Shown here piece by piece: positions 26,810 through 37,300 of a DNA stretch of 60,592 bases (its first letter is position 1; every line of letters starts with the position of its first letter). The notes below the pieces were generated by a model that saw nothing but the letters and a program-made list of their open reading frames with translations, did not search any database and was not told where the DNA came from. The stretch covers positions 1 through 60,592 of the forward strand of contig CAJKOJ010000002.1 of the NCBI GenBank assembly GCA_905201505.1, in the 5' to 3' direction. Made by a program: the position numbers and the translations under genes. The stretch is from an uncultured Eubacteriales bacterium. Lineage in GTDB: Bacteria; Bacillota; Clostridia; Lachnospirales; CAG-274.

Positions 26810-28015
26810 TCAGATGCCACCCTGTGCACCTACGGCAGAATATGACTGGTAAACAGGGAGTAAGATTGATACCATAACAAAACCTACTATAATACCCATT
26901 ATGATAATGAGAATAGGTTCAAGGCTTGTAACCATCTTTGTTATGGCAACATCAGCCTCATACTCAAGTGAATCTGCTGTAGCCACAAGCATATCAGCAA
27001 GATTACCTGTCTCCTCTCCGATAAGTGTTGTATCTGAAAGCTTACTTACAAATCCATCCACCTGGTATAATACTTCAGACAAGGCTCTGCCGCTCCTTAC
27101 CTGCATAATTACCCATTCAAACTGTTCCTCAACATATTTATTACCCACTGTTCTGCTTCCTACAGACAATGCACTTACAATAGGCAGTCCTGATGCGTAA
27201 AGCGACGCTATTGTTCTTGAAAATCTTGCAGTGTAAATTGTTTTAAACAACTTTCCAAAATAAGGTATATGTATTTTTAATCTGTCATATTTGATTCTCA
27301 CTTTAGGTATTCTAAGCAAAAATACAATTGATACAATCAAAAGAGCTGTTACAAAAAGTATAATAACCCAGTGATTTGCAAAAGCGTTGCTTAGACCAAG
27401 CAGCATTCTTGTAGGCAAAGGAAGTTCGCTTAATGTTTCAAGCACAGGCTGAAGCTGCGGTATAATATAACTTACTAGAAAAATTACTACACCAATTACC
27501 AAAAGTATAATTATACACGGATAAACAAGTGAGGTTGTTATTTTTTTATTCAAAATATACTGTTTTTCATAGTATTCGCACATCTGCATTGATGTTTTTT
27601 CAAGATTACCGCTTATCTCAGCAGTTTTATACATATTAATCAACAGTTCCGGAAATGCTCCTCTCGCCTCTTCCATAGCTGTTGAAAGCGAATTTCCCTT
27701 TTTTATGGAAACCATTAGACCATTATAAATTTCTTTCTGCCATGGTTTTAAAGATTCACTTCTTATAATTATATTTAATGCTCTTACAAGAGAAATACCT
27801 GAAGACTGCAATGTTCCTAATTGCCTGCAAAAATCTGCTATATCTCTGTAATTTATTTTTTTACTTTTCTTCTCATTCTTTACTTCCTTGTATGAAACCA
27901 AAACCTGATTATTCTGCTGCACATATTTATACAGCTCTTCAGGAGAATTAATGTCAATTGTATTTATTACCTTTTTACCGCTTTCATCAAGTGCTGTGTA
28001 TTTATACGTTGCCAT
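26810..28015 (-). CDS. pilC: Type IV pilus inner-membrane platform protein PilC
   Basis: A 401-residue GspF/PilC-family membrane protein on which pilins are assembled. It shows two T2SSF repeats, the first opening with FCRQLGTLQSSGISLVRAL and the second with FSRTIASLYASGLPIVSAL, and three membrane helices (about 165-190, 215-235, 365-390). Length and order are typical. Confidence 0.95.
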   Translation of the reverse strand: MATYKYTALDESGKKVINTIDINSPEELYKYVQQNNQVLVSYKEVKNEKKSKKINYRDIADFCRQLGTLQSSGISLVRALNIIIRSESLKPWQKEIYNGLMVSIKKGNSLSTAMEEARGAFPELLINMYKTAEISGNLEKTSMQMCEYYEKQYILNKKITTSLVYPCIIILLVIGVVIFLVSYIIPQLQPVLETLSELPLPTRMLLGLSNAFANHWVIILFVTALLIVSIVFLLRIPKVRIKYDRLKIHIPYFGKLFKTIYTARFSRTIASLYASGLPIVSALSVGSRTVGNKYVEEQFEWVIMQVRSGRALSEVLYQVDGFVSKLSDTTLIGEETGNLADMLVATADSLEYEADVAITKMVTSLEPILIIIMGIIVGFVMVSILLPVYQSYSAVGAQGGI

Positions 28016-28067
28016 TATCTCACCACCAATTTATAATAATATACCATAATTTCTATTTACGATATAT

Positions 28068-28838
28068 TTATAGGAATAGCCCTATATACCAATTTAATAT
28101 GCTTTCCCCCCAAAACAAGGCTGCAACACAACCTACAGCCAAAAACGGACCAAAAGCAAAATGGGAATTTTTATTTTTCCCGCCTTTACTCAACAGCACT
28201 ATCCCATATATACCGCCGGTAATAATTGCTGCAAAAAGAGCAAATAAATTGAGTTTCCAGCCTAAAAATACACCTGTTGCTGCCATTAGCTTTATGTCTC
28301 CGCCGCCAAAAGCTCCGTTAATAGCCATTGTTATTAATAACAGCGGCAGGCTGACATCAAAAAAGCCTATTATTCTTGACATAATACTTAAATCATTATA
28401 TACAAATACTGAAATAACAGCAACTATAAACATAGCTATAACAACTTCGTTAGGTATAGTCATTGTATCCATATCAATAAGAAAAACACAAGCCAAAACC
28501 GCTATAAATACAAATGCCATTATCATCTGCATTGGATTGCACCAATATACATATACGGTATATAAGGCAAGAATTCCGCCTATTAATTCTGTCACAAAAT
28601 ATCTTTTTGAAAGTTTGGCACCGCAATGTCTGCACTTTCCTCTTAACAAAATATATGAAAAAACAGGAATCATTTCTATGAATTTCAGCTGTTTCCTGCA
28701 TTCGTCACAATGACTTCTGCCCTTAACTACACTTTCATTTTCAGGCAGCCTGTCAGCTATGACATTTACAAATGAGAATACAGACCCACCTATTAAAAAC
28801 ACACATAATATAAATATTGCCATTGATATATACACCAT
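28068..28838 (-). CDS. pilD: Prepilin peptidase / N-methyltransferase PilD
   Basis: A 256-residue bifunctional membrane enzyme that removes the short prepilin leader and methylates the new N-terminus. The cytoplasmic zinc loop has the two CxxC pairs CDEC and CRHC. The catalytic aspartates are in LIDMDTMTIPN and GGGDIKLM (GxGD motif). First gene of the assembly operon, directly behind a strong promoter. It probably processes all five prepilin-like proteins encoded upstream. Confidence 0.95.
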   Translation of the reverse strand: MVYISMAIFILCVFLIGGSVFSFVNVIADRLPENESVVKGRSHCDECRKQLKFIEMIPVFSYILLRGKCRHCGAKLSKRYFVTELIGGILALYTVYVYWCNPMQMIMAFVFIAVLACVFLIDMDTMTIPNEVVIAMFIVAVISVFVYNDLSIMSRIIGFFDVSLPLLLITMAINGAFGGGDIKLMAATGVFLGWKLNLFALFAAIITGGIYGIVLLSKGGKNKNSHFAFGPFLAVGCVAALFWGESILNWYIGLFL

Positions 28839-28909
28839 ATTTAATTCTCCAACAAGAAGTTCATATTTTATACAAAATATCTAAATAATATTAACATCAT
28901 CTTATTTAC

Positions 28910-28938
28910 ATTTTACACTTTATACCCTATTGTGTCAA
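28910..28938 (-). promoter_or_regulatory. Promoter of the pilD-pilC-pilMN-pilO-pilB-pilT operon
   Basis: A consensus -35 TTGACA (28938-28933), 17-base spacer and TAAAAT (28915-28910). It lies after the major pilin terminator, so the assembly machinery is expressed independently of the pilins. Confidence 0.75.
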
Positions 28939-28998
28939 TTGTAATATTCAAACATTACTTCAAATATTAACATTACTTAAATACTTTATCAGATTAAA

Positions 28999-29020
28999 AG
29001 GCAGAGCCTAAGCTCTGCCT
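28999..29020 (-). terminator. Terminator of the major pilin gene
   Basis: A perfect GC-rich 9-bp stem (28999-29007 with 29012-29020) and 4-base loop, followed by TTTTAATC on the minus strand, about 50 bases after the pilin stop. Confidence 0.82.
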
Positions 29021-29073
29021 CTTATAATAACGAGGTCTTAAAAACCCCATGTACCTGTTCAGTTATAAATTTA

Positions 29074-29625
29074 TTAAGCCTTTGGTGTTACTGTTGGCAA
29101 TTCAGAATTTACTTTTGAAACATTATATGCTTCACCTGTTGTTACAGAGCCATCTGCATAATAACATACAACCTTTTCACTAGTAGTTGCAGTATCTCCA
29201 GCTGGAATATACTGTACACCATTAACTAATCCATCTTTAACTATAATAGTTACAACAGGTTCAGCTGCATCTCCTGTATTTGGGATAGTACCTGTTGATT
29301 CAACAGCAGTAAACTTAGTTGACTCAATATTTGATAAACTCTTAATAACATCAATATGTCTAGTCAATTCGTCTGCGGTAATACTAGAACTTTCTTTTAA
29401 GATTTCAGCACTCTCAACATTAGCTGCCATATAAATATTTCTTGCAGTTAATTCATTCTCTGTGCCCTTAGCCTTGTTTATGTATCCTAAAACATTAGGA
29501 ATAGCAATAGCCATTAAAATAGCTAAAATAACTAAAACAACAATAACTTCAATCAAAGTAAACCCTTTAACGTCAGTACTTAACCTCTTTTTCATTTCCT
29601 TTGTAAAACTTCTAAATTTACTCAT
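29074..29625 (-). CDS. Type IV pilin, probable major subunit
   Basis: A 183-residue prepilin. A basic 21-residue leader ends in Gly21, followed by FTLIEVIVVLVILAILMAIA with Glu at mature position 5, the class III signal. The mature chain is about 162 residues with an Ala-rich helix and a small globular head. I infer a major pilin because it alone has its own strong promoter and terminator, a perfect signal and a compact size. An alternative ATG at 29595 gives an 11-residue leader but has worse ribosome-binding spacing. The head shows no pair of cysteines for the usual disulphide loop. Confidence 0.88.
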   Translation of the reverse strand: MSKFRSFTKEMKKRLSTDVKGFTLIEVIVVLVILAILMAIAIPNVLGYINKAKGTENELTARNIYMAANVESAEILKESSSITADELTRHIDVIKSLSNIESTKFTAVESTGTIPNTGDAAEPVVTIIVKDGLVNGVQYIPAGDTATTSEKVVCYYADGSVTTGEAYNVSKVNSELPTVTPKA

Positions 29626-29670
29626 AGAAAATCTCTTCCTTTCTTTTTTGGAATAATCGTCTTATTAGAA

Positions 29671-29698
29671 AACATATAGTCAGGTACCCCCTATATAC
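29671..29698 (-). promoter_or_regulatory. Stem-loop in the major pilin leader RNA
   Basis: TATATAG pairs with CTATATG around an 11-base loop containing the palindrome GGTACC, in the roughly 85-base leader of the pilin mRNA. No known riboswitch consensus could be matched. The role is unknown. Confidence 0.35.
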
Positions 29699-29716
29699 TT
29701 CCCTTTCCATGGTTTA

Positions 29717-29745
29717 ATTTTAACATATTATTGCCAAATTGTAAA
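29717..29745 (-). promoter_or_regulatory. Promoter of the major pilin gene
   Basis: TTTACA (29745-29740), 17-base spacer, TAAAAT (29722-29717); predicted start near 29710, giving a leader of about 85 bases. Confidence 0.65.
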
Positions 29746-29812
29746 GTATTTTTTAACAAATATAAATATAATTTAACAATATTACCAAAATTTCGATGGT
29801 TTTTTATGCACT

Positions 29813-30427
29813 TTATATAACTTTTATTTTTGTTTTAGTATTGACTAGATTATGACACTCAATTAATCTCTTTGTCTCGTATTCAAAACCTGTTCTGGAA
29901 TTTTTTATTTTAAATTCAACCCATATCAGATTGTCTTTTTTACTTTCGGTTGTGAATTTCAGTGTTTCTATATAGTTATTCATATAGAAATCATCACTGT
30001 AGTACCACTTTGTTGTCTTTTTTTCGCTGTATTCATCGCTCTTGTCAACGTATGTATTGTAGTCAAGCTGAAGCTTATTGTCCTTAAGATACATTTCTGT
30101 TTCAATACCATCGGCATTTGAAAACTTTACCTTACTGTTACTGTCGCTTATAACTATAAAAGTATCTGCATCTTCTCCCTTAAAGGTGTTAAGAGTTGCA
30201 TTTGACAGATTGCTTTCAATAGTTTCCATTAAAGTATCAGACACACTTTGTGCAAGTGACATTCCGTTTATTCTGGCAAAAACCTCAAGATAACTTGATA
30301 AAAGCATTACAGCACTTGTCATAAATAATGACAGCAATGCAAATGTTACAACAAGTTCTGCCAGTGATACCCCTTTGTCATTAAATATATTCCTGACTTT
30401 TGTAAATATTCTCTTTAATTTATGCAA
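29813..30427 (-). CDS. Minor prepilin, PilW/GspJ-like
   Basis: A 204-residue prepilin-like protein with a leader ending in Lys18-Gly19, followed by VSLAELVVTFALLSLF with Glu at mature position 5. The head is rich in beta-strand-forming sequence and Tyr/Lys. The start is a TTG, with GGAGGTG five bases upstream. Last gene of the operon led by the giant prepilin. The PilW/GspJ comparison rests on size and position next to a PilX/GspK-like gene, not on clear similarity. Confidence 0.75.
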   Translation of the reverse strand: MHKLKRIFTKVRNIFNDKGVSLAELVVTFALLSLFMTSAVMLLSSYLEVFARINGMSLAQSVSDTLMETIESNLSNATLNTFKGEDADTFIVISDSNSKVKFSNADGIETEMYLKDNKLQLDYNTYVDKSDEYSEKKTTKWYYSDDFYMNNYIETLKFTTESKKDNLIWVEFKIKNSRTGFEYETKRLIECHNLVNTKTKIKVI

Positions 30428-30461
30428 CTCATCACCTCCCTGCTAATTTTCATTGCTACTT

Positions 30462-30764
30462 TTAATTTCCGGCAAAATAATTAAATTGATATTTGCTGTC
30501 TTTAAAGCTGTATATTTTGCTTTTTATTTTAAAATCGCCAAAATCAAGCTCAGCTGTTTTGTTTACATCAACATTGGTATCTCTGTTTAAATAGTAATTT
30601 TCAATGCTGTTTTCAACAAGTGTTCTCTCTTTATCTGCTCTGTCGGTAAGCTTTATTGAAAGATCTATTGCCTTGTAAAACAACACACTGCCTGTCATAA
30701 GTATGGCAAACCCTATTATTACAGATACCATAGTCATTCCTTTTCTGTTTAACAGACATTTCAT
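30462..30764 (-). CDS. Short minor prepilin-like protein (PilV/GspI-like)
   Basis: A 100-residue protein with a 9-residue leader (MKCLLNRKG) followed by MTMVSVIIGFAILMTGSVLF. Mature position 5 is Ser rather than the usual Glu, which in other systems affects self-methylation and assembly order. The head is only about 70 residues. Its ATGA start overlaps the stop of the preceding PilX-like gene, so they are coupled. Classification as a pilin rests on signal sequence and context. Confidence 0.68.
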   Translation of the reverse strand: MKCLLNRKGMTMVSVIIGFAILMTGSVLFYKAIDLSIKLTDRADKERTLVENSIENYYLNRDTNVDVNKTAELDFGDFKIKSKIYSFKDSKYQFNYFAGN

Positions 30765-31366
30765 GAAGTCACCACTCCTTCATTAAATGAATACCAGAAT
30801 TTATCTGCACTGTCTATGCTTGATGAAATTCCGAATCCTGTAGTTTTTGCATATTCTTCACCCTTATAAATACATTTAACTGTTATGTATAGTTTTACCT
30901 GCTGCATTCTTTCCCATTCCTGCATTAAATCAGCGTCTTTATAATATTCCCAATACATAGTTATTTCTGTTTCAGGTATTTTTTTACTCTCATCTCCGCT
31001 GTATTTAAAGTTTCTGCTCATTTTTCCAATGTCACTTGTTGGCCAGAATTCATCTGCATTATAATATCCCCAGTTTGATGTAGGATAGCCAAATACTACC
31101 ATATTTTTATAAAGATAGTTTGACAACTCACTGGATGAGCTCTCGGTTATTTCCAGCCCACCTAGTTCTTTTTCAATTGATTGACTTAAAGTAACAGCAT
31201 ATATTTCCGCCTGCTCTCTGTAATATCTCTGCTGTGTATTTTTAAGCAGAGATGAAGCTGAAAGCAGGGAAGCCAAACCTAATGCAGTAAATAGCACCAA
31301 TATACACACAGCAACTATTGATGCAACTCCATCTTCATTTTTTAAAACAAATTTAAGTTTACTCAA
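30761..31366 (-). CDS. Minor pilin-like protein, PilX/GspK-like
   Basis: A 201-residue protein whose N-terminus (NEDGVASIVAVCILVLFTALG) resembles PilX/GspK prepilins: Gly before the cleavage point, a long hydrophobic helix and no Glu at position 5, as in GspK. The head contains several Trp/Tyr segments. The start is a TTG at 31366, because AAAGGAGGG sits six bases upstream; the ATG at 31384 lies before that site. It follows the giant prepilin gene by about 28 bases. GspK-like subunits sit at the tip of pseudopili, which makes it a candidate partner of the giant protein. Confidence 0.72.
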   Translation of the reverse strand: MSKLKFVLKNEDGVASIVAVCILVLFTALGLASLLSASSLLKNTQQRYYREQAEIYAVTLSQSIEKELGGLEITESSSSELSNYLYKNMVVFGYPTSNWGYYNADEFWPTSDIGKMSRNFKYSGDESKKIPETEITMYWEYYKDADLMQEWERMQQVKLYITVKCIYKGEEYAKTTGFGISSSIDSADKFWYSFNEGVVTS

Positions 31367-31394
31367 AGACTTCCCTCCTTTCATTTCATTGATT

Positions 31395-34300
31395 TTATTT
31401 TATAGTACCATTTCCGTATTCACCATTACTGTAATCTCTTTCCCACTTTACAGATTCAGATTCACTGTAGTTTTTGTTTTCAGGTAAAGCATATATTTCT
31501 GCAATTCTCGTATTTTTACCTTCTTCATTTATACTTAACTCTCCCGGATTAAGTATATAACTTTCATAATCAGGTAAAATCAGATAACATCTGTTATTTC
31601 TTATTGTCAGAATTGCACTAATATTAAAGCTATATACATTATTATTGTAATTACCTGACACTTTACAGCTGTAATCAGTGATTGTATATCTGTTGTCATC
31701 ATCATTCAAAGGTGTATTCTCAATCTGATTTCCATCGCATATTACACTATAGCCTTCAGCCGTTTTATTTATGCTTACATTATGCTTTTCTCCGTTTATG
31801 CCTGTTATCAGAATATTGTATCCCTTTGCATATTCGTCCCACAGCCAGTTTAAATTTCTTTGGAGAACATCTGCATTACCTGCGTTATTACCTTCAACAA
31901 ATACATCATAACTTTCGTAATCTGTATTTTGTACAATATCAGGTTTATTAAGCCTTACCATAGGCAGCTTTAGCTTATATACCTCACTCCAGCCGGAACT
32001 TATCCCACTGTCAGAAGTGCTTCTTACAGACACATACAGATATTGACCTGCACACTTCATAGGAATATTTTTAAATACATAGTTAGCCGCTTTAAGACTG
32101 TTTCCGTTTTCGTTCGTCATAGAATACAGCTTTGGTGAATCACTGTTCATATTACTTATTACATAGGTAGGTACTCCGCCGTTTTCATCAGCATATACAT
32201 CAGCTTTTACAACATACCTTCCTGTATCTTCAGTACTATTGTTCTTTACACTCAGCACAAAGCCTGTGTTTTCAAATTCACTCATACTTACTGTATCATT
32301 TCCTGTAGGAGATATAGTCACAGACAGCCCTTCAATATTTTTTCTTGAAGGTACGCTCAATGACTGTGTCAAACTAGGAAGTGAATCATTTCCATATATT
32401 TTTGGAGAAGATACAATCTTTGCTATAACAGCAATCTTCACAGTCTGTTCTTCCTGACCGTCCGGAACAGAATATGGTTCAAGGTCAATTACAGTGCTTG
32501 AACTGTCCTTGTCAAGCAAACCGCTTACATTGACCCAGGCTGCCTCACTCTCACCGTTTCTTATTCCGTAAATATAGATTTCATAACCTAATGTATCGTT
32601 ATATTCTGCTGTGCCCTTATTATAGCCCTTCCATGCAACAGTATATTTTACATCATCCTTATTTACAAGCTTTACTGACGGCTTATTCAATGCAGGCAGA
32701 TTAAGAGAAACATCATATACTCTTTCTGCATAGCTTCCCATATTAATTGTTTCGTTCCTGTTATCATCAGCCTGACCTGTTCTTGATACTTCTACTTTAA
32801 TTTTATTGTAATCCCAATTTGAGCCATTTACTGTAATACTCTTGTCTTCTGTCTCATTGTTATATATTAAAGTATATACATCAATACCGCCTTCTGATTT
32901 TGTTCCCTTTATACTTACATTGTACTTACCGTCACTTCCGTTTGGATCTGTCCAGCTGAAAGTATAAATATTGTTTTCATTGATGTACCTGTCAGAAAGT
33001 ATTACGCTTTCAACTCCCTTTGGCATACTTGTATTATATTCAAGAATTTGTGCACCAAATATATTTTTATTGTCAAGCAATACATTATAATACACATCAT
33101 AAGTATTTGTATCAGCAATACTCCTTACAGAGTATCCGGATGTATTAAGATAATAACTTGCAGTTTCCCATGTAACTCCTTCCTCAGCTATATGACCGTA
33201 ACTTATACCCATATTCTGAGTACCGGCAGGATATGACCTTAAAGTTACAGGTTCACCGTATGAAATTGTTTTCATTCCGCCTACAGATACCTTATGTGAA
33301 GCTGTTACTCTCATATAATTTGTGTCATATACCATATCGTTATATACAAGCTCAGTATATCTGTAATTCTGATAAGAACTGTCAGCTTTAAGTGTTGCAT
33401 TAAGTTTCAGCTCTGTAGGGTCAATTCCGGTAAAATACTCATCTCCCGCAAACTCTGTAAATGCTTTATTTTTTAAATCTGATATTCCGTATATCTGCGT
33501 CTGAGCATAATAAGATACTGAATCTATCACTTTACCTTCCAGATTTCCTGTAGCCTTGGCAAATGCACTTACATAAAAACTAGAGCTTAATGTTCCTCCG
33601 CTGTATTTTATAGGATTGCTTTTACCCTCTGCAACAGTAAAAGACTGTACTCCGCTGAATACATTATTTGTTGCACCCGGAACAATTATAATTTTGCTTG
33701 TATCATATCCTGCATAATCCTCTGTATTCAAGAGTCTGCATACATACGTTCCGTTCATATCAGTCAGCTCATAGGTTATCTTAGGTGTAGGCAATACATT
33801 TCCCAGAGCAATTTCATTAGACTCACTCGGGTCAGAAATATATTCTGCATTTTCTTCATCAGACTTGTTGTCATCATAAAGTCCATTAATAGTATATACC
33901 CTGCACTTTACAGCAATGGCATTTTCATCAAACCACTCATCTTCAGGTCTGAATGAATATGATGTGCCTATTTCAATATCCTCAGTGTGTTTTACTTTCC
34001 ATTCGCCGTTTGCATATATAAGTACTTCTGCTCTGTATTTGTATCCACCCTGAGCTTTATCCCAAGTAAGCGTATATTTACCCTTAGACATTTCCAGCAA
34101 AACATTTTCCGGTGCTGTTGGCTCTGCATTCATTAAACTCCTGAAATAATCCATTATAACTGTATTTATATCAGCATAATAAGTTCTTCCGTCATTTTTG
34201 GCACTTGCAGTTTTATTATCTGTATTATTAGGGTTATAAGGTATATTAGGAATTTCCCTGCCCTGATTTAAGTTTACACCTTTATATTTCCCATCTGACA

Positions 34301-37300
34301 TTTTGTACAATATAAGTTCATCGGGAGCACCGCTGACAATTGAACTGCTGTCAATTTTATTTACTGCAATCTCATTTAAAACTGCATACTGCTCATTTCC
34401 TCCGTTTTCCCTTCTTACATCAAGGAGTTTTATATTAATTGTATTTACATTGTCAATAGGTGCTTTCAGCTTAAAATATGTCCACATTATATTATCGTAT
34501 ACTTCATTTGCCGCCACTAATTTTATATCAGAATCATACTTATTAGTAGTTATTGTACCGTCATTTTTTAAATAATGCTCAAGCTGATTTGTACCTTCAC
34601 CTGTAACAAATGATATATTAAAATAGTGGTATCTTGGTCTGCTGCCGCCGCTTTGTGTAGCTATTGCCACATTGCCTATCTTATTTCCCTTATTTTCTTT
34701 ATCCCTTACATCTATTGTAAATGTAAAGTTTTTCCCTGCCCAGTCATAATTGTCAACTTTTGCTTTCCACGCAGTTCCTTTGTTTTTAGATACAACACCG
34801 TCCCATAAATATTCAACAGCTACATCTTCGCCTGTATTCCAGTTATTTGTTCCCGGAGCAACATTAAGACTTATTTTGTTTGCAACATTAACAACAGGCA
34901 GAGTATCATCAAGAATAGAACCGTCAGATTCACCGCCAAAGAAAGAATTGCTGCTTCCTGCTAAAGTATATCCTTTTGTTACATAAAAGCTGTTATTCTT
35001 TGTTAATGGAATATTTATATTATCAGTATATGTTGTTTTGCTTGCATTACCGGCAATATGACCTATTTCTTTGTCATTTCCAAACCTGTAATAATTAACT
35101 GATTTTTCTACAACAGCTGTCAATGTATTGTTTCTTCCTATTATTCCGCCGCTGTTTTGTGTCCCTGTTATTTCTCCTGCATTTGCACACTTATAGATGT
35201 AAATATTTGCTGCATTAGCTCCGTTGGTGTCGCCTACTATACCTCCGTTTTCTGATTTTCCTACAGACCCCAAATTATCACAAAAAGCAATAGTAACATT
35301 CTGGTCTTTAGACAATCCGTAAAAACTTGCTACAATACCGCTTGCTGCAGTTCCGCTTGCCCTTATACTTCCGTAGTTCTTACAATGCACTACAGTTCCG
35401 CCGTTATACTTCCATTGAGATATAATTCCGGCAGCTCTGTTTGTTGTCACAGCATCTCCGTAATTATAGCAATTTTTTATTATAAATGTATCAGAAGTTA
35501 TATTTTCCTGACGTCCTATAATACCTGAACCTGTGGTTGCATTACCTACATATTTTGCTACATCTGCACTGTTTTCAAGCCCGTCGATGTCATAGTCAGA
35601 GCAATTATAACCTATAGCACCGGCACAAGTATTATCTGTACCTTCATTTACATTATTATTGTTTAATCTGTCAACAAGGATATACCAGTCTCTTCCTGTA
35701 GAGCAATTATTTACCTGACCGCTTGCTTCATTTCTTCCAACTATGCCGCCTAAATCTCCGTTAAATTTATATAACTTAACATTTAAATCAGGTTTTTTAT
35801 TTAAAAATTCATCTAACTTTTCAGCATTCAGATTTTCAATGTATTCTTTGTCAATTCCTGTATCTGCTTTACATTCTTCAACAACTCCATAGTTGTGTCC
35901 TACTATACCACCCATATAACCATAATCAGATTTAATATAGCAATTAGCAAGAGTGGACTTTCTTACAATACCGTTTTTACAGTTATAACCTGCAATTCCA
36001 CCAACCCTTACAGATTCATTTAATGTTGTATTTATGGTATAATCAGTTGAATCTGTATGATTATTTACGTTTGTTGATGATGCTCTTGTAAGTTTTCTTG
36101 ATATGCCGTCGTCAATTTTACAACCCTCAATTACAGCATAATTATCAGAATTTTCGTCACTTCCGTTTACTCCCGCAATTCCTCCTATACCATAATCGGC
36201 ACCGCCGTCTGCTGTAATTTTTCCTCTGTAAGTATAGTTTTTAATTTCTCCGTTATTAATACCAGCAATTCCGCCTATTGGTGCTGATATTGTACTTCCA
36301 AGCATAACATCAGCTTTAAAAATATTATTTCCTCCGTCTATACTTCCTCTATTGTATCCAACAGCGCCGCCTATAGACACATCATTTACCTCAGCTTTAA
36401 CAGTAACTGCACTGTCATCACTTGTAAACGTATTGACAATACTTCCGGAATTAATACCTGCAATTGCACCTATACAACTGCTTTCATCAGCATCTGTCAG
36501 ATTAAGAGAAAGTTCACAATTAATTACTGTATCAATTATTTCCGCGTTATCACCGTTTTCTCCTGCAACACCTCCAAGGTATCTGTTACCATTCAGCAGG
36601 ATTTTATCCTTTAATCCAAAAACACCCTTGTCACTGCCTAAAAAGCAGCTGCTTATCCTGCCGTAATTAGTACCGACTATTGCACCATTGCTTTCTGCTT
36701 TTGGTGCGGTTATATTTGCAGTGTTTGTACAGTTGTACACAGTATTCCCTTCATTATTAAATGCTGTAATACCACCTGCATTACCGGTGCTTGCTTTTAT
36801 TTCACCATTATTTTCACAGCCAGCAAGCATAAATCCGCTTCCCTCTGCAGAACCAATAATACCTCCTGCATTGCCTGCTTTAGCTTCAATTCCTGTATTG
36901 TTAACAAGCTGACTTACCTGACCTATCATTGCATTTTCTGTTCCTCCAACAGAAACATCCTTGCCTATAAAACCGCCAACATTATAATTTCCTGTGATTT
37001 TAAAGCTGCCGCCCTGTACAATAGCCCCGTCTCCAATTATTCCCGAATTTAATCCGACAGCTCCTCCTGCGTTATTTCCTTCACCTGTAATTGCACAATT
37101 AATTTCATTATTTTTATTTCCATCTGCTGCAATATAACCCATTTCACTCTTTGCAGCATATTCTCCAATATTACTTCCTGTAATACCGCCTATATTTTCT
37201 CCATAGCCTGTTATTGTACCGTTTACATTAACCCGCTGTATCTTTCCCATATTTACACCGGTTATACCGCCTACATTATTACAGCCTATAATTATACCAT

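Noticed and set aside
27958..28713. 251-residue plus-strand open frame opposite pilD
   Set aside because: No recognisable domain or ribosome-binding site, and the minus strand encodes an unmistakable prepilin peptidase.
29626..29716. Cyclic di-GMP riboswitch in front of the major pilin
   Set aside because: Looked for because clostridial pilin genes often have one; neither the GEMM consensus segments nor a class II pattern could be found.
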